NCBI RefSeq assembly: GCF_004804335.1
Contig: NZ_SRXY01000001.1
Span: 124,001-188,000 of the forward strand
Origin: Pacificoceanicola onchidii
GTDB lineage: Bacteria; Pseudomonadota; Alphaproteobacteria; Rhodobacterales; Rhodobacteraceae
Reading direction: 5' to 3'
Length of the DNA: 64,000 bases
Shown here: positions 26,647 to 36,180 of the stretch, piece by piece
Position numbering within the stretch: the first letter of the stretch is position 1
Layout of the letters: every line of letters begins with the position of its first letter
Notes under the pieces: generated by a model
What the model saw: the letters and a program-made list of their open reading frames with translations, nothing else
Told to the model about the DNA's origin: nothing
Databases searched by the model: none
Position numbers and translations under genes: made by a program

Positions 26647-27750
26647 ATGACATTCATCTCCCAATCGCGCCGTCTGCGCGAAACCCCGTTCACCAGCGGT
26701 GTCGTTGCGGCCGGGGTCAAGGCATACACGGTTTACAACCGCATGCTGCTTCCCACCGTATTTCAGGACGTCGAAAGCGACTATCGGCACCTCAAGACCC
26801 ATGTTCAGGTCTGGGACGTGTCCGTTGAACGCCAGGTCGAACTGAACGGCCCGGATGCGGCAAGGCTCATGCAGATGATGACGCCCCGCAACCTGAGCAG
26901 GATGCAGGACGATCAGTGCTACTATGTGCCGATTGTCGATCACAAAGGGCGGATGCTGAACGATCCGGTGGCGATCAAGCATTCCGAAACCCGCTGGTGG
27001 ATTTCGATAGCCGACAGCGATCTGCTGTTCTGGGTCAAGGGCCTGGCGCTTGGGGCCGGGCTGGATGTTGACGTATTCGAGCCGGATGTCTCACCGCTGG
27101 CTGTTCAGGGCCCCAAGGCCGATATGCTGATGGAGCGCGTCTTTGGTCCCATTGTGCACGACATCCGATTCTTTCGGCAGAAACGTCTCAGCTTCAACAG
27201 CCAGAGTTTCCTTGTGGCCCGCTCCGGTTACTCCAAACAGGGCGGGTTCGAGATCTATGTCGAAGGGACAAAAAACGGCATGCCGCTTTGGGACACGCTG
27301 TTTATGGCGGGCCGCGATCTGGAGGTCCGCGCCGGTTGCCCCAACCTGATCGAACGGATCGAAGGCGGATTGCTCAGCTATGGCAATGACATGACCATGG
27401 AGAACACCCCATTCGAATGTGGGTTGGGCAAGTTCTGCAATGCGCCGGATGACGTCGATTACATCGGCAAAAGCGCCCTGAGGGCAGAGGCCGCCACGGG
27501 TCCCAGCCGCCAGGTCCGCGCCGTGGCAATCGACGGCGCCCCGCTTCCGCCAGCGCAAGCCTGCTGGCAGCTGCACGACAAGGGAACACCTGTTGGCAAG
27601 GTCACCTCGGCGGTCTGGTCGCCGGACATCGGCACCAACGTGGCCATCGCCATGGTCGAGGCCAGCCACTGGGACGCGGGCAGAACCCTGACCGTTGAAA
27701 CGCCCAAAGGGCCAAGAGCCGCACAGGTTCAATCCCGCTTCTGGAACTGA
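26647..27750 (+). CDS. dmdA: DMSP demethylase DmdA-like (GcvT family)
   Basis: A 367-residue folate-dependent aminomethyltransferase-fold protein. It agrees with DMSP demethylase at many diagnostic places as I know them: SRRLRETPFTS at the start, YTVYNRMLLPT, WDVSVERQVEL, YYVPIVDH, GYSKQGGFEIYVEG, and RIEGGLLSYGNDMT. Length is the same as DmdA. It would transfer a methyl from dimethylsulfoniopropionate to tetrahydrofolate, leaving methylmercaptopropionate. Distinguishing DmdA from DmdA-like relatives with other substrates needs phylogeny. It starts 13 bases after the ligase and precedes the BCCT gene. Confidence 0.75.
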   Translation: MTFISQSRRLRETPFTSGVVAAGVKAYTVYNRMLLPTVFQDVESDYRHLKTHVQVWDVSVERQVELNGPDAARLMQMMTPRNLSRMQDDQCYYVPIVDHKGRMLNDPVAIKHSETRWWISIADSDLLFWVKGLALGAGLDVDVFEPDVSPLAVQGPKADMLMERVFGPIVHDIRFFRQKRLSFNSQSFLVARSGYSKQGGFEIYVEGTKNGMPLWDTLFMAGRDLEVRAGCPNLIERIEGGLLSYGNDMTMENTPFECGLGKFCNAPDDVDYIGKSALRAEAATGPSRQVRAVAIDGAPLPPAQACWQLHDKGTPVGKVTSAVWSPDIGTNVAIAMVEASHWDAGRTLTVETPKGPRAAQVQSRFWN

Positions 27751-27823
27751 ACACCGTCAATCAGACCTCGCGGGCCCGGTACGCCGAACCCGAGGTCACA
27801 TCGTAAACATGGGAGGAATTACG

Positions 27824-29644
27824 ATGGCCAAAGAACCACCCCTTATGGATCTTGAAATCGAGGTCGCCGACGGCGGCTTCTATGATGGATTCAGCAAGGA
27901 CGTCACCATCACCGCCAAGATCCTGATCGGCGCGCTGATCCTCTGGGCCGTTGCATTTCCTGAAAATGCATCCTCGGTCCTGTCCACCATGAACAGCTTT
28001 CTGCTGTCGAGCTTTGCGACCTGGTACATCTGGGTTGTGGCCTTCTTTATCGTTGTTTGCGTGATCCTCGCGATCATCCCGTCCACCGGGCGGCTGCGCC
28101 TTGGCCTGCCGGGCGACAAACCGGAGTTTTCAAGCTTTTCGTGGTTTTCCATGATGTTCGGCGCAGGCATCGGCATCGGGATGCTGACCTTTGCCACCGC
28201 GGAGCCGATGTATCACTTCGGCCTGAGCCCGGAATCGATCACCGGCGAGGCCACAGCCTCCGGCGCGGACAATGTGCGCAACGCTTACAAATGGTCCTTC
28301 CTGCACTGGGGTTTTTCGGCCTGGGCCTGCTATGCGCTGGTCGGCCTGTCGCTGAGCTATTTCTCGTACCGCCGCAACCTGCCGCTGACGATCCGGTCGG
28401 GCCTGACGCCGCTGTTTGGCTCTGCCCTGTCCGGCAAACTGGGCCATGTGATCGACATCGTGGCTGTTGTGGCCACGGTTCTGGGCGTGTCGCAAACACT
28501 CGGTTTCGGCGTAGAGCAGTTCGTGGCCGGGATGCACCGGATCGGCATTGGCGACTGGCTCTTGAACGATGACGGCAAGGCGACCACGGCGGCTATCGTC
28601 GTTGCGCTGATCGTGATCATGGGGGCCTCAACCCTTTCGGCCCTGTCCGGTGTCGGCAAAGGCATCAAGTGGCTCTCGAACATCAACATGGGGCTGAGCT
28701 TCTTCCTGCTGGTGTTCTTCTTGATCTTCGGCTCGGCCACCTTCGGCCTGCAAGCGCTGTTTGTTGGCCTGTTCGACTACCTGATCGCGTTGCCCGGCCT
28801 GCTGTTCACCGTCTGGTCATCCGTTCCCGAGACGACCTTCAATGCCACCATCCCCGATGCGGTCAAAGCTTTGTCCGCTGAGGACATCTCTGCCATCTAC
28901 GGCTCGGCCACCAGCCCCTGGGGATCGCTGGGATCGTTCACCGAAGCGCTTCCGGCCTCGGCCGCAGGTCTTTCGGAGGCAGACATTGCCGCAACCTACG
29001 CGGCAGCCGCAGACAGCCGCCTGTCCGGCTGGCAGGACGCCTGGTCCGTCTTCTACTGGGCGTGGTGGATCGCCTTTGCCCCCTTCGTGGGCGTTTTCCT
29101 GGCGCGCGTGTCGCGGGGTCGTTCGGTTCGGGAGTACGTTCTGGGCGCAATCATCGTGCCCTCGATGATGTGTTTTGTCTGGTTCACCATCGTCGGCGGC
29201 ACCGCCATCGACCTGACCCTGAACGGCACCGCAGGCGATGCCATCTCCGGCGCAGGACAGGAAAAGCAGCTCTTCGCAATGCTGGACGTCATCTTGTCGA
29301 GCGGCATGGCCTGGGTGATGGCGATCATCGTGGTGATCCTGCTGCTGACCTACCTCGTGACCACGGCTGACAGCGCCGTCCTGATCGTCAACACGATCAA
29401 CTCCGGCGGTGACGAAGGACCGAAGGGCCGCCCGCACATCCTGTTCTGGGGCGCGGCCCTGGCTTTGGTTGTGGGCGCGCTTCTGATCATCGGCGGACTT
29501 GGCGCGATCAAGACCGCGATGGTCATCGGCGCCCTGCCCTTCTCGGTGGTGATGGCGCTCATGGGGGTTGCCCTGATCAAGGGCATCGTCCGCGATGGCC
29601 GCCGCGAAGCCCGGGGCGTGCAAACCGTGCACACCGAAGACTGA
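27824..29644 (+). CDS. BCCT-family osmolyte transporter (betaine/carnitine/choline/DMSP)
   Basis: A 606-residue inner-membrane transporter with about twelve hydrophobic segments. The BCCT glycine motif [20 protein letters not shown] and the aromatic substrate-box helix [15 protein letters not shown] are clear, followed by [15 protein letters not shown] 70-residue non-membrane insertion (about residues 340-410) enlarges one loop. Start at 27824 has GGGAGGA. By context it imports DMSP and perhaps related onium compounds for both the dmd-like and ddd-like modules (DddT is a BCCT protein). Confidence 0.9.
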   Translation: MAKEPPLMDLEIEVADGGFYDGFSKDVTITAKILIGALILWAVAFPENASSVLSTMNSFLLSSFATWYIWVVAFFIVVCVILAIIPSTGRLRLGLPGDKPEFSSFSWFSMMFGAGIGIGMLTFATAEPMYHFGLSPESITGEATASGADNVRNAYKWSFLHWGFSAWACYALVGLSLSYFSYRRNLPLTIRSGLTPLFGSALSGKLGHVIDIVAVVATVLGVSQTLGFGVEQFVAGMHRIGIGDWLLNDDGKATTAAIVVALIVIMGASTLSALSGVGKGIKWLSNINMGLSFFLLVFFLIFGSATFGLQALFVGLFDYLIALPGLLFTVWSSVPETTFNATIPDAVKALSAEDISAIYGSATSPWGSLGSFTEALPASAAGLSEADIAATYAAAADSRLSGWQDAWSVFYWAWWIAFAPFVGVFLARVSRGRSVREYVLGAIIVPSMMCFVWFTIVGGTAIDLTLNGTAGDAISGAGQEKQLFAMLDVILSSGMAWVMAIIVVILLLTYLVTTADSAVLIVNTINSGGDEGPKGRPHILFWGAALALVVGALLIIGGLGAIKTAMVIGALPFSVVMALMGVALIKGIVRDGRREARGVQTVHTED

Positions 29645-29652
29645 CGCAACGC

Positions 29653-29679
29653 GGAGAGCCGGATGCCTTCCGGCTCTCC
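29653..29679 (+). terminator. Strong intercistronic hairpin between transporter and crotonase
   Basis: GGAGAGCCGGA (29653-29663) pairs perfectly with TCCGGCTCTCC (29669-29679) around a 5-base loop, nine bases after the transporter stop. No T-run follows, so it is more likely an RNA-stabilising or partial terminator element than a full terminator. Confidence 0.5.
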
Positions 29680-29703
29680 CAACCCCGAAGAAAGACTGCC
29701 CTG

Positions 29704-30510
29704 ATGACACAAGCGCCCCTTTTCCCGACATTCGAAAACCTGGCTGTCGATGCAGGCCCGGACGGCATCTGGACCGTCACCCTGAACCGCCCCGCCAAGC
29801 GCAACGCCTTGAACGAGGCCACCATCGAGGAGCTGATCACGCTGTTTTCCCAAGCGCCCCGGATGGAAGCCCGCGCCATCATCCTGACCGGTGCCGGAGA
29901 CCATTTCTGTGCCGGCCTCGATCTGGTGGAACACCGCGACCGGGACCGCAGCCCAGCTGAATTCATGCATGTCTGCCTGCGTTGGCACGAAGCATTCAAC
30001 AAGATGGAATACGGCGGCGTGCCGATCATCGCCGCCCTGACAGGCGCGGTTGTCGGAGGCGGGCTGGAACTGGCCAGCGCGGCGCATATCCGCGTTGCCG
30101 ATCCAAGCACCTATTTCGCCCTGCCGGAAGGGCAGCGGGGCCTGTTCACCGGCGGTGGTGCCACGATCCGGGTCAGCGATCTTATCGGCAAAGACCGAAT
30201 GATCGACATGATGCTGACGGGCCGCGTCTATCAGGGACAGGAGGCTGTCGATCTGGGGCTGGCGCAATACCTGTCCGAAGGATCGAGCCTCGATCAGGCG
30301 AGAGAAATCGCACAGCGGGTGGCCCAAAACCTGCCCTTGTCGAACTTCGCCATCTGTTCTGCGGTCAGCCACATGCAGAACATGTCGGCGCTGGATGCCG
30401 CCTACGCCGAAAGCGTCGTCGCGGGCGTGGTCAACACCCAGCCGCTGGCCCGTGAACGTTTCAACGCGTTTGCCAACAAGTCGGCCAGCCGCATTCGCCC
30501 CACCCCCTGA
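29704..30510 (+). CDS. Crotonase / enoyl-CoA hydratase family protein
   Basis: A 268-residue crotonase. The oxyanion-hole segments HFCAGLDL and [11 protein letters not shown] are present, and two acidic residues in the active-site region (GGGLE and LPEGQRG) are retained, compatible with hydratase activity. In the DMSP demethylation route the fourth step (DmdD) is done by a crotonase that also releases methanethiol and acetaldehyde; this gene occupies that position in the cassette, but the sequence is not a clear DmdD orthologue. Confidence 0.82.
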   Translation: MTQAPLFPTFENLAVDAGPDGIWTVTLNRPAKRNALNEATIEELITLFSQAPRMEARAIILTGAGDHFCAGLDLVEHRDRDRSPAEFMHVCLRWHEAFNKMEYGGVPIIAALTGAVVGGGLELASAAHIRVADPSTYFALPEGQRGLFTGGGATIRVSDLIGKDRMIDMMLTGRVYQGQEAVDLGLAQYLSEGSSLDQAREIAQRVAQNLPLSNFAICSAVSHMQNMSALDAAYAESVVAGVVNTQPLARERFNAFANKSASRIRPTP

Positions 30511-30530
30511 ACAGGCACAGCGGACACACC

Positions 30531-31550
30531 ATGACCAAGCTGGACCCCGGATCGCTGTCGGCCACACCGCGCACGGCTCAGTCGGTCACGCGCAACATGT
30601 TGTTTTTCCTCACGCCTTCCTTTTCTCCGATGAGCGTTTGCACCGCCATCGAAACGCTCGACAAGGCCAACGCGGCGGGCGCTTCCCCGGAATACCGATG
30701 GCGAGTCGTCAGCGTCTCCGGCGAGCCTGTGACGTCCCGCTCCGGTGTGACGCTCGCCGTGGACGCAGGATTGATGGCCTGCTCTTCGGACACGACCATC
30801 ATCATCTGCGGCGGCGACCGGATCGACGATCCGGTGGAGCGCGACGTCGCCAACTGGCTGCGTAAATCGGCCCGCCATGGGGCACAATTTGGCGCTCTAG
30901 GTGGAGGCGCGAGCCTTCTGGCCTCCGTTGGTTTGACCCAAGGACAAAAGATTGCGAGCCATTGGCAAACAGCCCTGGCTCTGCAGGAAGTTCATCCCGA
31001 CACCGAGTTCACCCAATCGGTGTTCGAGTTGTCGGAAAAGGTGATAAGTTGTCCCGGCGGCGCGGCAACGCTGGATCTGTTCCTCACGCTTGTCGCACAG
31101 CAAAACGACGACGACGTGGCGCAGGCCGCGGCGGCCTCCTTGATCTGCTCGAACATCCGGGACAAGCACAACGAACAGACCATGGCGCTGTCGTGTCGCT
31201 TTGGACACCTCAACAAACACATGACCATGGCGATCGAACGCATTCACAGCAGTATCGAAATGCCGCTATCCTCCGGAGAGATCGCTTCGGAAATCGGCGT
31301 CTCCACCCGCCAACTTGAGCGGCTGTTTTCCAAACATCTGCGCATGTCACCCAAGACCTACATCAACAAGATCAGGCTCGAATACGCGCGCACGCTGCTT
31401 CAGCAGACCCGCTTGTCAGTGATGGAAATCGCGCTCGCCACCGGGTTCCAGAACACGTCGCATTTCTCGAAGCTCTACAAGAACAGGTTCGCGGTGACCC
31501 CGACCGTTGAACGCGGCTTGAGCGCGTCGAAGAACCGCGAGCGGTGCTGA
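30531..31550 (+). CDS. GlxA-family regulator (DJ-1/PfpI + AraC)
   Basis: A 339-residue regulator: amidotransferase-like domain (about residues 22-190) without a nucleophile cysteine (elbow GALGGGAS) and C-terminal AraC helix-turn-helix motifs (about 230-325, ending in NTSHFSKLYKNRF). It starts 20 bases after the crotonase and is probably co-transcribed. Relatives such as GbdR and CdhR sense betaine-type compounds. It is the last gene before the integrated element. Confidence 0.86.
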   Translation: MTKLDPGSLSATPRTAQSVTRNMLFFLTPSFSPMSVCTAIETLDKANAAGASPEYRWRVVSVSGEPVTSRSGVTLAVDAGLMACSSDTTIIICGGDRIDDPVERDVANWLRKSARHGAQFGALGGGASLLASVGLTQGQKIASHWQTALALQEVHPDTEFTQSVFELSEKVISCPGGAATLDLFLTLVAQQNDDDVAQAAAASLICSNIRDKHNEQTMALSCRFGHLNKHMTMAIERIHSSIEMPLSSGEIASEIGVSTRQLERLFSKHLRMSPKTYINKIRLEYARTLLQQTRLSVMEIALATGFQNTSHFSKLYKNRFAVTPTVERGLSASKNRERC

Positions 31551-31949
31551 TCCGGTCCGTCGGGGGTCGGTCAAAATCGGAGATGAATGGCTAGTACAGG
31601 CAACCCAACTTGGCGGCCTGCCGTTAAACATCGTCGCACGCAATTTGATCAATGAACGCCAAGCCGGGCGTTGGTTGGGACGTTGGAAGGTTGGAATGGG
31701 CTGCGTCAAAATCGCGTCCGCTGTCGCCGCCTCCTTCCTCCTGCCGCTCGCTCATTCGTGCATCCAACCAATTGGTGTGGCTCTTCGCAGACTCGCCATT
31801 TCAAAAGCAAGTGACTCGCGTTGTACCGGAAACACACTTCGGGAAGGTGTTTCGACTGCTCGCCGAACCCAAACTTCAGGCCGCTGGATTTGTTGAAGAA
31901 AGAATAATGGCTGTGCGGACAGTTTCGAGCTAGCCAGTCTCCCCCAAAA
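31551..31949. other. Gene-poor flank left of the element
   Basis: About 400 bases with no convincing complete gene between the GlxA-type regulator and the proposed left junction. The only coding-like stretch is the short frame ending at 31933, listed separately. I see no terminator or repeat in the first 200 bases. Confidence 0.5.
31770..31933 (+). pseudogene. Possible C-terminal remnant of a disrupted gene
   Basis: The last 55 or so codons of a frame ending at TAG 31931-31933 read like folded protein (for example WLFADSPFQKQVTRVV and AAGFVEERIMAVR), whereas the codons before it look random. It stops 20 bases before the proposed left junction. It may be the tail of a gene truncated by insertion or decay. 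Family not recognised; could also be chance. Confidence 0.25.
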
Positions 31950-32119
31950 TTCCCTGAAAACAGGGAAATTTACAGGGAATACGCACCGTTTCGGCGGCTT
32001 TTGGTGCCTGAGGCTCCGAAATAGATAGTTAGATCAGTGCCTTGTGGGAGAATTCCCTAAATCCACTAGCAGGGAAACTCTGGCGACCTTTCAGTGAAAA
32101 AACGATGGCTTTCAGGGAA
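31950..32119. repeat. Cluster of CAGGGAA / TTCCCTR heptamers
   Basis: Heptamers occur at 31950-31956 (TTCCCTG), 31961-31967, 31973-31979 (CAGGGAA), 32053-32059 (TTCCCTA), 32070-32076 and 32113-32119 (CAGGGAA). The first two form a hairpin with an AAAA loop. They fill the non-coding stretch between the left junction and the first element gene and may be protein-binding sites for recombination or for the ParB-like proteins. Confidence 0.55.
31954..31967 (+). repeat. Left copy of 14-bp direct repeat (candidate attL)
   Basis: CTGAAAACAGGGAA, identical to 60310-60323. It lies in a group of CAGGGAA heptamers, so part of the identity could come from that motif. Confidence 0.5.
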
Positions 32120-32131
32120 TGGAAATTTCGC

Positions 32132-32449
32132 TCAGGTTTCTGCCCCGATGATTTCATCAGCCGTTGTCAGCATTCGAACAAGCGCAGTCCTGAGACATGC
32201 AAGCTCCAAAGAAATGGCGACTTCGCTTCTGCCACAGAGGGTCAGGACTGTTTCAGCGACTTCATCCGAGTGCCGCATGAGTTCAATCAGGTGCACACCT
32301 GCGGGTCCGTGTGTCCCGGCAAGCCAGTTTTTCGTTGTTCGCTCGGAAGCCCCTGTCCAGTTCATGGTTGCCTTAATTGCTCGATGAGAACCTCCAAGTT
32401 CGCGCTTCAGCGCTGCGGCAATTTCCAGTCGGTAGTCTAAATTGTTCAT
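32132..32449 (-). CDS. Small DNA-binding-like protein divergent from the recombinase
   Basis: A 105-residue protein beginning MNNLDYRLEI, with a predicted helix-turn-helix in residues 15-50 (SHRAIKATMNWTGASERTTKNWL) resembling the Cro/DnaA-like motifs of phage and element genes. AGGA lies nine bases before the ATG. It is divergent from the serine recombinase and may control excision. I know similar small proteins beside such recombinases but no named function. Confidence 0.65.
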   Translation of the reverse strand: MNNLDYRLEIAAALKRELGGSHRAIKATMNWTGASERTTKNWLAGTHGPAGVHLIELMRHSDEVAETVLTLCGRSEVAISLELACLRTALVRMLTTADEIIGAET

Positions 32450-32554
32450 GTGCCATTGTCCTAATTTGGAAAAATGTTGCCCATCTTCGGAAACACTTTT
32501 CCGAAAGCTGGCGTTTAAGCTTTGACACACAGGAATCACGGCCATTCCAAACAG

Positions 32555-34162
32555 ATGTCGAATTCAACGAATGGAGGTGCTTTGCACTTGAGCTGGCGCG
32601 ACGATCATGACGAAAGCCCCGATGCTCCCAAATTCCGTCGCGCTATCCGCGGGGCTCAATACGTGCGCATGTCGACTGAGCATCAGCGTTATTCGACTGA
32701 GAACCAGTCTGATGCCATAGCGCTATATGCGGAACAGCGAGGCATCGACATTGTGCGGACCTACTCTGATGAAGGTAAGAGTGGCCTGCGCATTCAGGGG
32801 CGCGATGGCCTGAAACAGCTTATCGACGATATTCAGTCAGGACGTGCAGACTTCGAAGTTGTCCTGGTCTACGACATCAGTCGCTGGGGCCGGTTTCAGG
32901 ATGCCGACGAGAGTGCCTACTACGAATACATCTGCAAGCGCGCCGGAATTTCGGTTGTCTATTGCGCCGAGCAATTCGAAAACGACGGCAGCCCGGTCTC
33001 GACAATTGTCAAAGGCGTCAAACGCGCCATGGCCGGTGAATACAGTCGAGAGCTTTCACAAAAGGTCTTTACCGGACAATGTCGCCTGATCGAGCGCGGA
33101 TACCGTCAGGGCGGGCCACCCGGCTTCGGCCTGAGACGCATGCTGATCGACGAACACGGTCAGCCCAAAGGGATTCTCGAACGGGGTCAGCACAAGAGCA
33201 TTCAAACAGACAGGGTTACGCTAGTTCCAGGCCCCGACGAAGAAATCGCCATTGTCCATGAGATATTCCGGGCGTTTGTCGATGATCGAAAGTCAGAAGC
33301 GGAAATCGCGGAGAACTTGAACCTCCGTGGAGTTCTAACCGACCTGGGGCGTGCCTGGACGCGCGGGACCGTGCATCAGATACTAATCAACGAGAAATAC
33401 ATCGGGAACAATGTCTGGAACCGGAGTTCCTTCAAACTGAAGAAACTCCGCGTGCATAACGATCCGGATATCTGGGTCAGGGCCGACGGGGCCTTTGAGG
33501 CAATTGTTGACCCGGAGCTTTTCGCTGCGGCTGGTGCCATCATAGGCGCGAGGTCGGCAAAGCTGACTGATGACGAGATGCTGTCAGCCCTCCGTGACAT
33601 GTTCCAAGCCCAGGGATATTTGTCGGGCCTGATCATCGATGAGGCGGATACGCTTCCTTCGAGCGGCTCATACCGCACGCGTTTCGGGAGTCTGCTTCGC
33701 GCATACCAGCTTGTTGGCTTCAAACCGGGTCGCGACTACAGGTATGTCGAAATCAACCGGCGTTTGCGGGACCTGCACCCGGATATTGTGGATCAAACAA
33801 TCGACGGGATAGCGGCCGCTGGCGGAAGTGTGGAACGGGACCCGATTACGGATCTTCTGACAATCAACAACGAGTTTTCTGCCTCTCTCGTGATTGTTCG
33901 ATGTCATGAAACCAGCGCCGGCTCCCTCCGCTGGAATATCCGTTTCGACACGAGTCTGAAACCTGACATCACTGTGGCGATCCGGATGGATCGCCCCAAT
34001 CGGAAACCGCTCGATTACTACCTGCTCCCGGGCATCGATATAACACTGCCGCGCCTCCGGCTTGCTGAAAGCAACGGCCTGTCACTTGATGCCTACCGTT
34101 TCGATACTCTGTCCCCGCTTTTTGAAATGGCCATTCAGGTATCAATTCCGGAGGTCGCCTGA
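32555..34162 (+). CDS. Large serine recombinase (left end of element)
   Basis: A 535-residue site-specific recombinase. The resolvase domain begins with YVRMSTEHQRYS (catalytic serine near residue 40), followed by the SDEGKSG loop and YDISRWGR; the recombinase domain and a C-terminal DNA-binding part follow. The ATG at 32555 is preferred over a TTG at 32522. Its stop TGA shares a base with the ATG of the next gene, so the recombinase and the two ParB-like genes form one operon. Confidence 0.9.
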   Translation: MSNSTNGGALHLSWRDDHDESPDAPKFRRAIRGAQYVRMSTEHQRYSTENQSDAIALYAEQRGIDIVRTYSDEGKSGLRIQGRDGLKQLIDDIQSGRADFEVVLVYDISRWGRFQDADESAYYEYICKRAGISVVYCAEQFENDGSPVSTIVKGVKRAMAGEYSRELSQKVFTGQCRLIERGYRQGGPPGFGLRRMLIDEHGQPKGILERGQHKSIQTDRVTLVPGPDEEIAIVHEIFRAFVDDRKSEAEIAENLNLRGVLTDLGRAWTRGTVHQILINEKYIGNNVWNRSSFKLKKLRVHNDPDIWVRADGAFEAIVDPELFAAAGAIIGARSAKLTDDEMLSALRDMFQAQGYLSGLIIDEADTLPSSGSYRTRFGSLLRAYQLVGFKPGRDYRYVEINRRLRDLHPDIVDQTIDGIAAAGGSVERDPITDLLTINNEFSASLVIVRCHETSAGSLRWNIRFDTSLKPDITVAIRMDRPNRKPLDYYLLPGIDITLPRLRLAESNGLSLDAYRFDTLSPLFEMAIQVSIPEVA

Positions 34163-35055
34163 TGAATGACCAATCTTCCCAAATTGCTGAAATGATCTCC
34201 ATTGATCTGATTACTGTCATCAATCCCCGCATTCGAAACCGCAAAGCGTTTGATGCAATGGTCGACAGCATTGCTGAACTCGGTCTGAAGCGCCCAATTA
34301 CGGTGGCAAAAAGGAAAGGCGAGGATGGCCCCTGCTATGACCTGGTTTGCGGCCAGGGACGGCTCGAGGCCTTTCAGGAACTGGGGCAGACCGAAATCCC
34401 CGCCATCGTAATCTCGGCGAGCAGCGAAGATTGCCTCGTCATGAGCCTTGTTGAGAACCTGGCGCGTCGCCAGCACAGGGCCCTGGATCTGCTGCGCGAC
34501 ATCAAGGGTTTGAAAGACAGAGGATACTCTGAGACGCAAATCGCGCGGAAAACCAACCTGTCGATGAAATATGTGCGCGGTGTTCTTCGGCTTCTGGAAA
34601 GTGGTGAACACCGGCTGCTCAGTGCCGTCGAAAGCGGCAAAGTTCCGGTGAGTGTTGCCGTCGACATCGCAGACGCCGAGGATACGAAAGTCCAGGATGT
34701 CCTTCGCCAGGCTTACGAAAACAACCTTCTGAGGGGCGGCAAGCTTCTGGCTGCGAAGCGCCTGGTAGAGGCTCGTCAGAAACACGGCAAAGGGCAACTC
34801 GGATCTGACAAAAAACAAAAACGGACGCTGTCTGTCGAAAGCCTGCTGCGCACCTATCAAAATGACGTCGAACGGAAGCAGATATTGCTTCAAAAGGCGA
34901 CCGCAACCCGCAACGAACTGATGTTCCTCACCGAAGCCCTCCGGTCTTTGTTGAATGACGAAAACTTCGTGACGCTGCTGCGGGCGGAGTGCCTTGCGAC
35001 AATACCGAAAAACCTGATGGACAGGCTTTCATCGAGGGTGGGAGAGGTGAAATGA
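34162..35055 (+). CDS. ParB/RepB-like protein A
   Basis: A 297-residue ParB-family protein: N-terminal ParB/sulfiredoxin-like domain (about residues 10-100, with CGQGRLEAFQELG and ENLARRQHRALD), a central helix-turn-helix (SETQIARKTNLSMKYVRGVLRLL), and a RepB-like C-terminal part. Start overlaps the recombinase stop; end overlaps the second ParB-like gene. In this setting it more likely assists recombination or regulation than plasmid partition, since no ParA or replication gene is present. Confidence 0.85.
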   Translation: MNDQSSQIAEMISIDLITVINPRIRNRKAFDAMVDSIAELGLKRPITVAKRKGEDGPCYDLVCGQGRLEAFQELGQTEIPAIVISASSEDCLVMSLVENLARRQHRALDLLRDIKGLKDRGYSETQIARKTNLSMKYVRGVLRLLESGEHRLLSAVESGKVPVSVAVDIADAEDTKVQDVLRQAYENNLLRGGKLLAAKRLVEARQKHGKGQLGSDKKQKRTLSVESLLRTYQNDVERKQILLQKATATRNELMFLTEALRSLLNDENFVTLLRAECLATIPKNLMDRLSSRVGEVK

Positions 35056-35951
35056 CGAGAAAGAAGCGTTCGAAATCGGTTGATCTGGCCTTCAAACAGG
35101 AACTTGTCCACGTTGCGCTGGATTGCATCTGTCCGCTCTATGCGGTCCAGAAAGATACAAAAGAGACCGTCAAATACGCGCAGGTTGCTGCATCCGTCAG
35201 GGAAGTTGGTCTGGTCGAGCCTTTGGTCGTCACACCGGACAAGTCCGACCCTGACAACTACATGCTGCTCGATGGACATTTACGCCACGCAATCCTGCTG
35301 GATATGGGCGAGAAACATGCCCTTTGTCAGATTTCCACAGACGACGAAGCCTTTACCTACAACAAGCGCATCAGTCGTCTTGCAACCATCCAGGAACACA
35401 AAATGATCCTGATGGCTCTGAAACGCGGCGTTCCGGAAGAGCGATTGGCGCGTGCCCTCAATATCAACATCAAGACGCTTCAGGAGAAGAGACGCCTGCT
35501 GGACGGGATCTGTCCGGAGGCCGCGGAATTGCTGAAGGACAAGCAGGTAACGCTGACAAGTTTTCGCATTCTCCGGAAAATGAAACCACTGCGTCAGATC
35601 GAGGCTGCAGAATTGATGGTCACCATGAACAAATTCACGGTGAACTATGCCCGTTCACTTCTGGCAGCGACGCCCGAAAGCCAGCTTATTAATCCAGAGA
35701 AACCTAAGGCTGCAAAGGGCGTTTCCCGCCACCAACTGGAGCTGATGGAGCGCGAGTCTGCCAACCTGGAGCGGGAGTTACGACTGGTCGAAGACACCTA
35801 CGGCACCGATCATCTCGATCTGGTTTTGGCACGTGGATACGTTTCGAAACTCATCAGCAATACACGGATCACGCGATACATTGAAATGCATCACGCCGAG
35901 TTTCTGCCCGAGTTCGAAAAGATAACAGAGACGGAGGCTCTGACTTCCTGA
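35052..35951 (+). CDS. ParB/RepB-like protein B (RepB C-terminal type)
   Basis: A 299-residue protein starting in an ATGA overlap with protein A. The N-terminal ParB-like fold has LLDGHLRHAILLDMG in place of the usual GxRR motif; a central helix-turn-helix (PEERLARALNINIKTLQEKRRLL) and a RepB-type C-terminal half follow. It is a divergent partner of protein A. A recombinase followed by two such proteins is a recurring trio in Rhodobacteraceae islands. Confidence 0.82.
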   Translation: MTRKKRSKSVDLAFKQELVHVALDCICPLYAVQKDTKETVKYAQVAASVREVGLVEPLVVTPDKSDPDNYMLLDGHLRHAILLDMGEKHALCQISTDDEAFTYNKRISRLATIQEHKMILMALKRGVPEERLARALNINIKTLQEKRRLLDGICPEAAELLKDKQVTLTSFRILRKMKPLRQIEAAELMVTMNKFTVNYARSLLAATPESQLINPEKPKAAKGVSRHQLELMERESANLERELRLVEDTYGTDHLDLVLARGYVSKLISNTRITRYIEMHHAEFLPEFEKITETEALTS

Positions 35952-36121
35952 TCTCAGTGGCGCCGGTCAATTCGGACTGGATCACAACCGGGGACCCGGA
36001 CCCATAGAAGCGCGGGGACCACAGGAGACGCCGCACGGTGGGGCGGATCAAGTGTGGCGGTGGGGATGGCGGCGATCCCGCACGGGGCCCACCAAGCCGG
36101 CATAATCCACCCGGCTGAATT

Positions 36122-36170
36122 GTGAGTATTGCTCACGACAAGGCGGCGCGACGGTTTTCCGCCGCGCCGC
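36122..36170. terminator. Hairpins downstream of the recombinase-ParB operon
   Basis: A small hairpin (GTGAG at 36122-36126, CTCAC at 36132-36136) is followed by a GC-rich 12-bp stem with one mismatch (36143-36154 against 36159-36170) around a TTTT loop, flanked by AA and TT. It lies between two convergent transcription units and could end both. The rest of 35952-36180 shows no gene. Confidence 0.55.
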
Positions 36171-36180
36171 TTAAGCGCCA

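Noticed and set aside
29704-30510. Direct naming of the crotonase as dmdD
   Set aside because: Only its position in the cassette supports it; the sequence does not closely follow the DmdD I know.
32042-32440. Plus-strand frame across the heptamer array and the small regulator gene
   Set aside because: Overlaps repeats and the better-supported minus-strand gene; amino acid composition is not protein-like.
34162-35951. Plasmid partition locus / integrated plasmid
   Set aside because: There is no ParA, RepC or origin-like sequence; the two ParB-like genes are co-translated with a recombinase instead.
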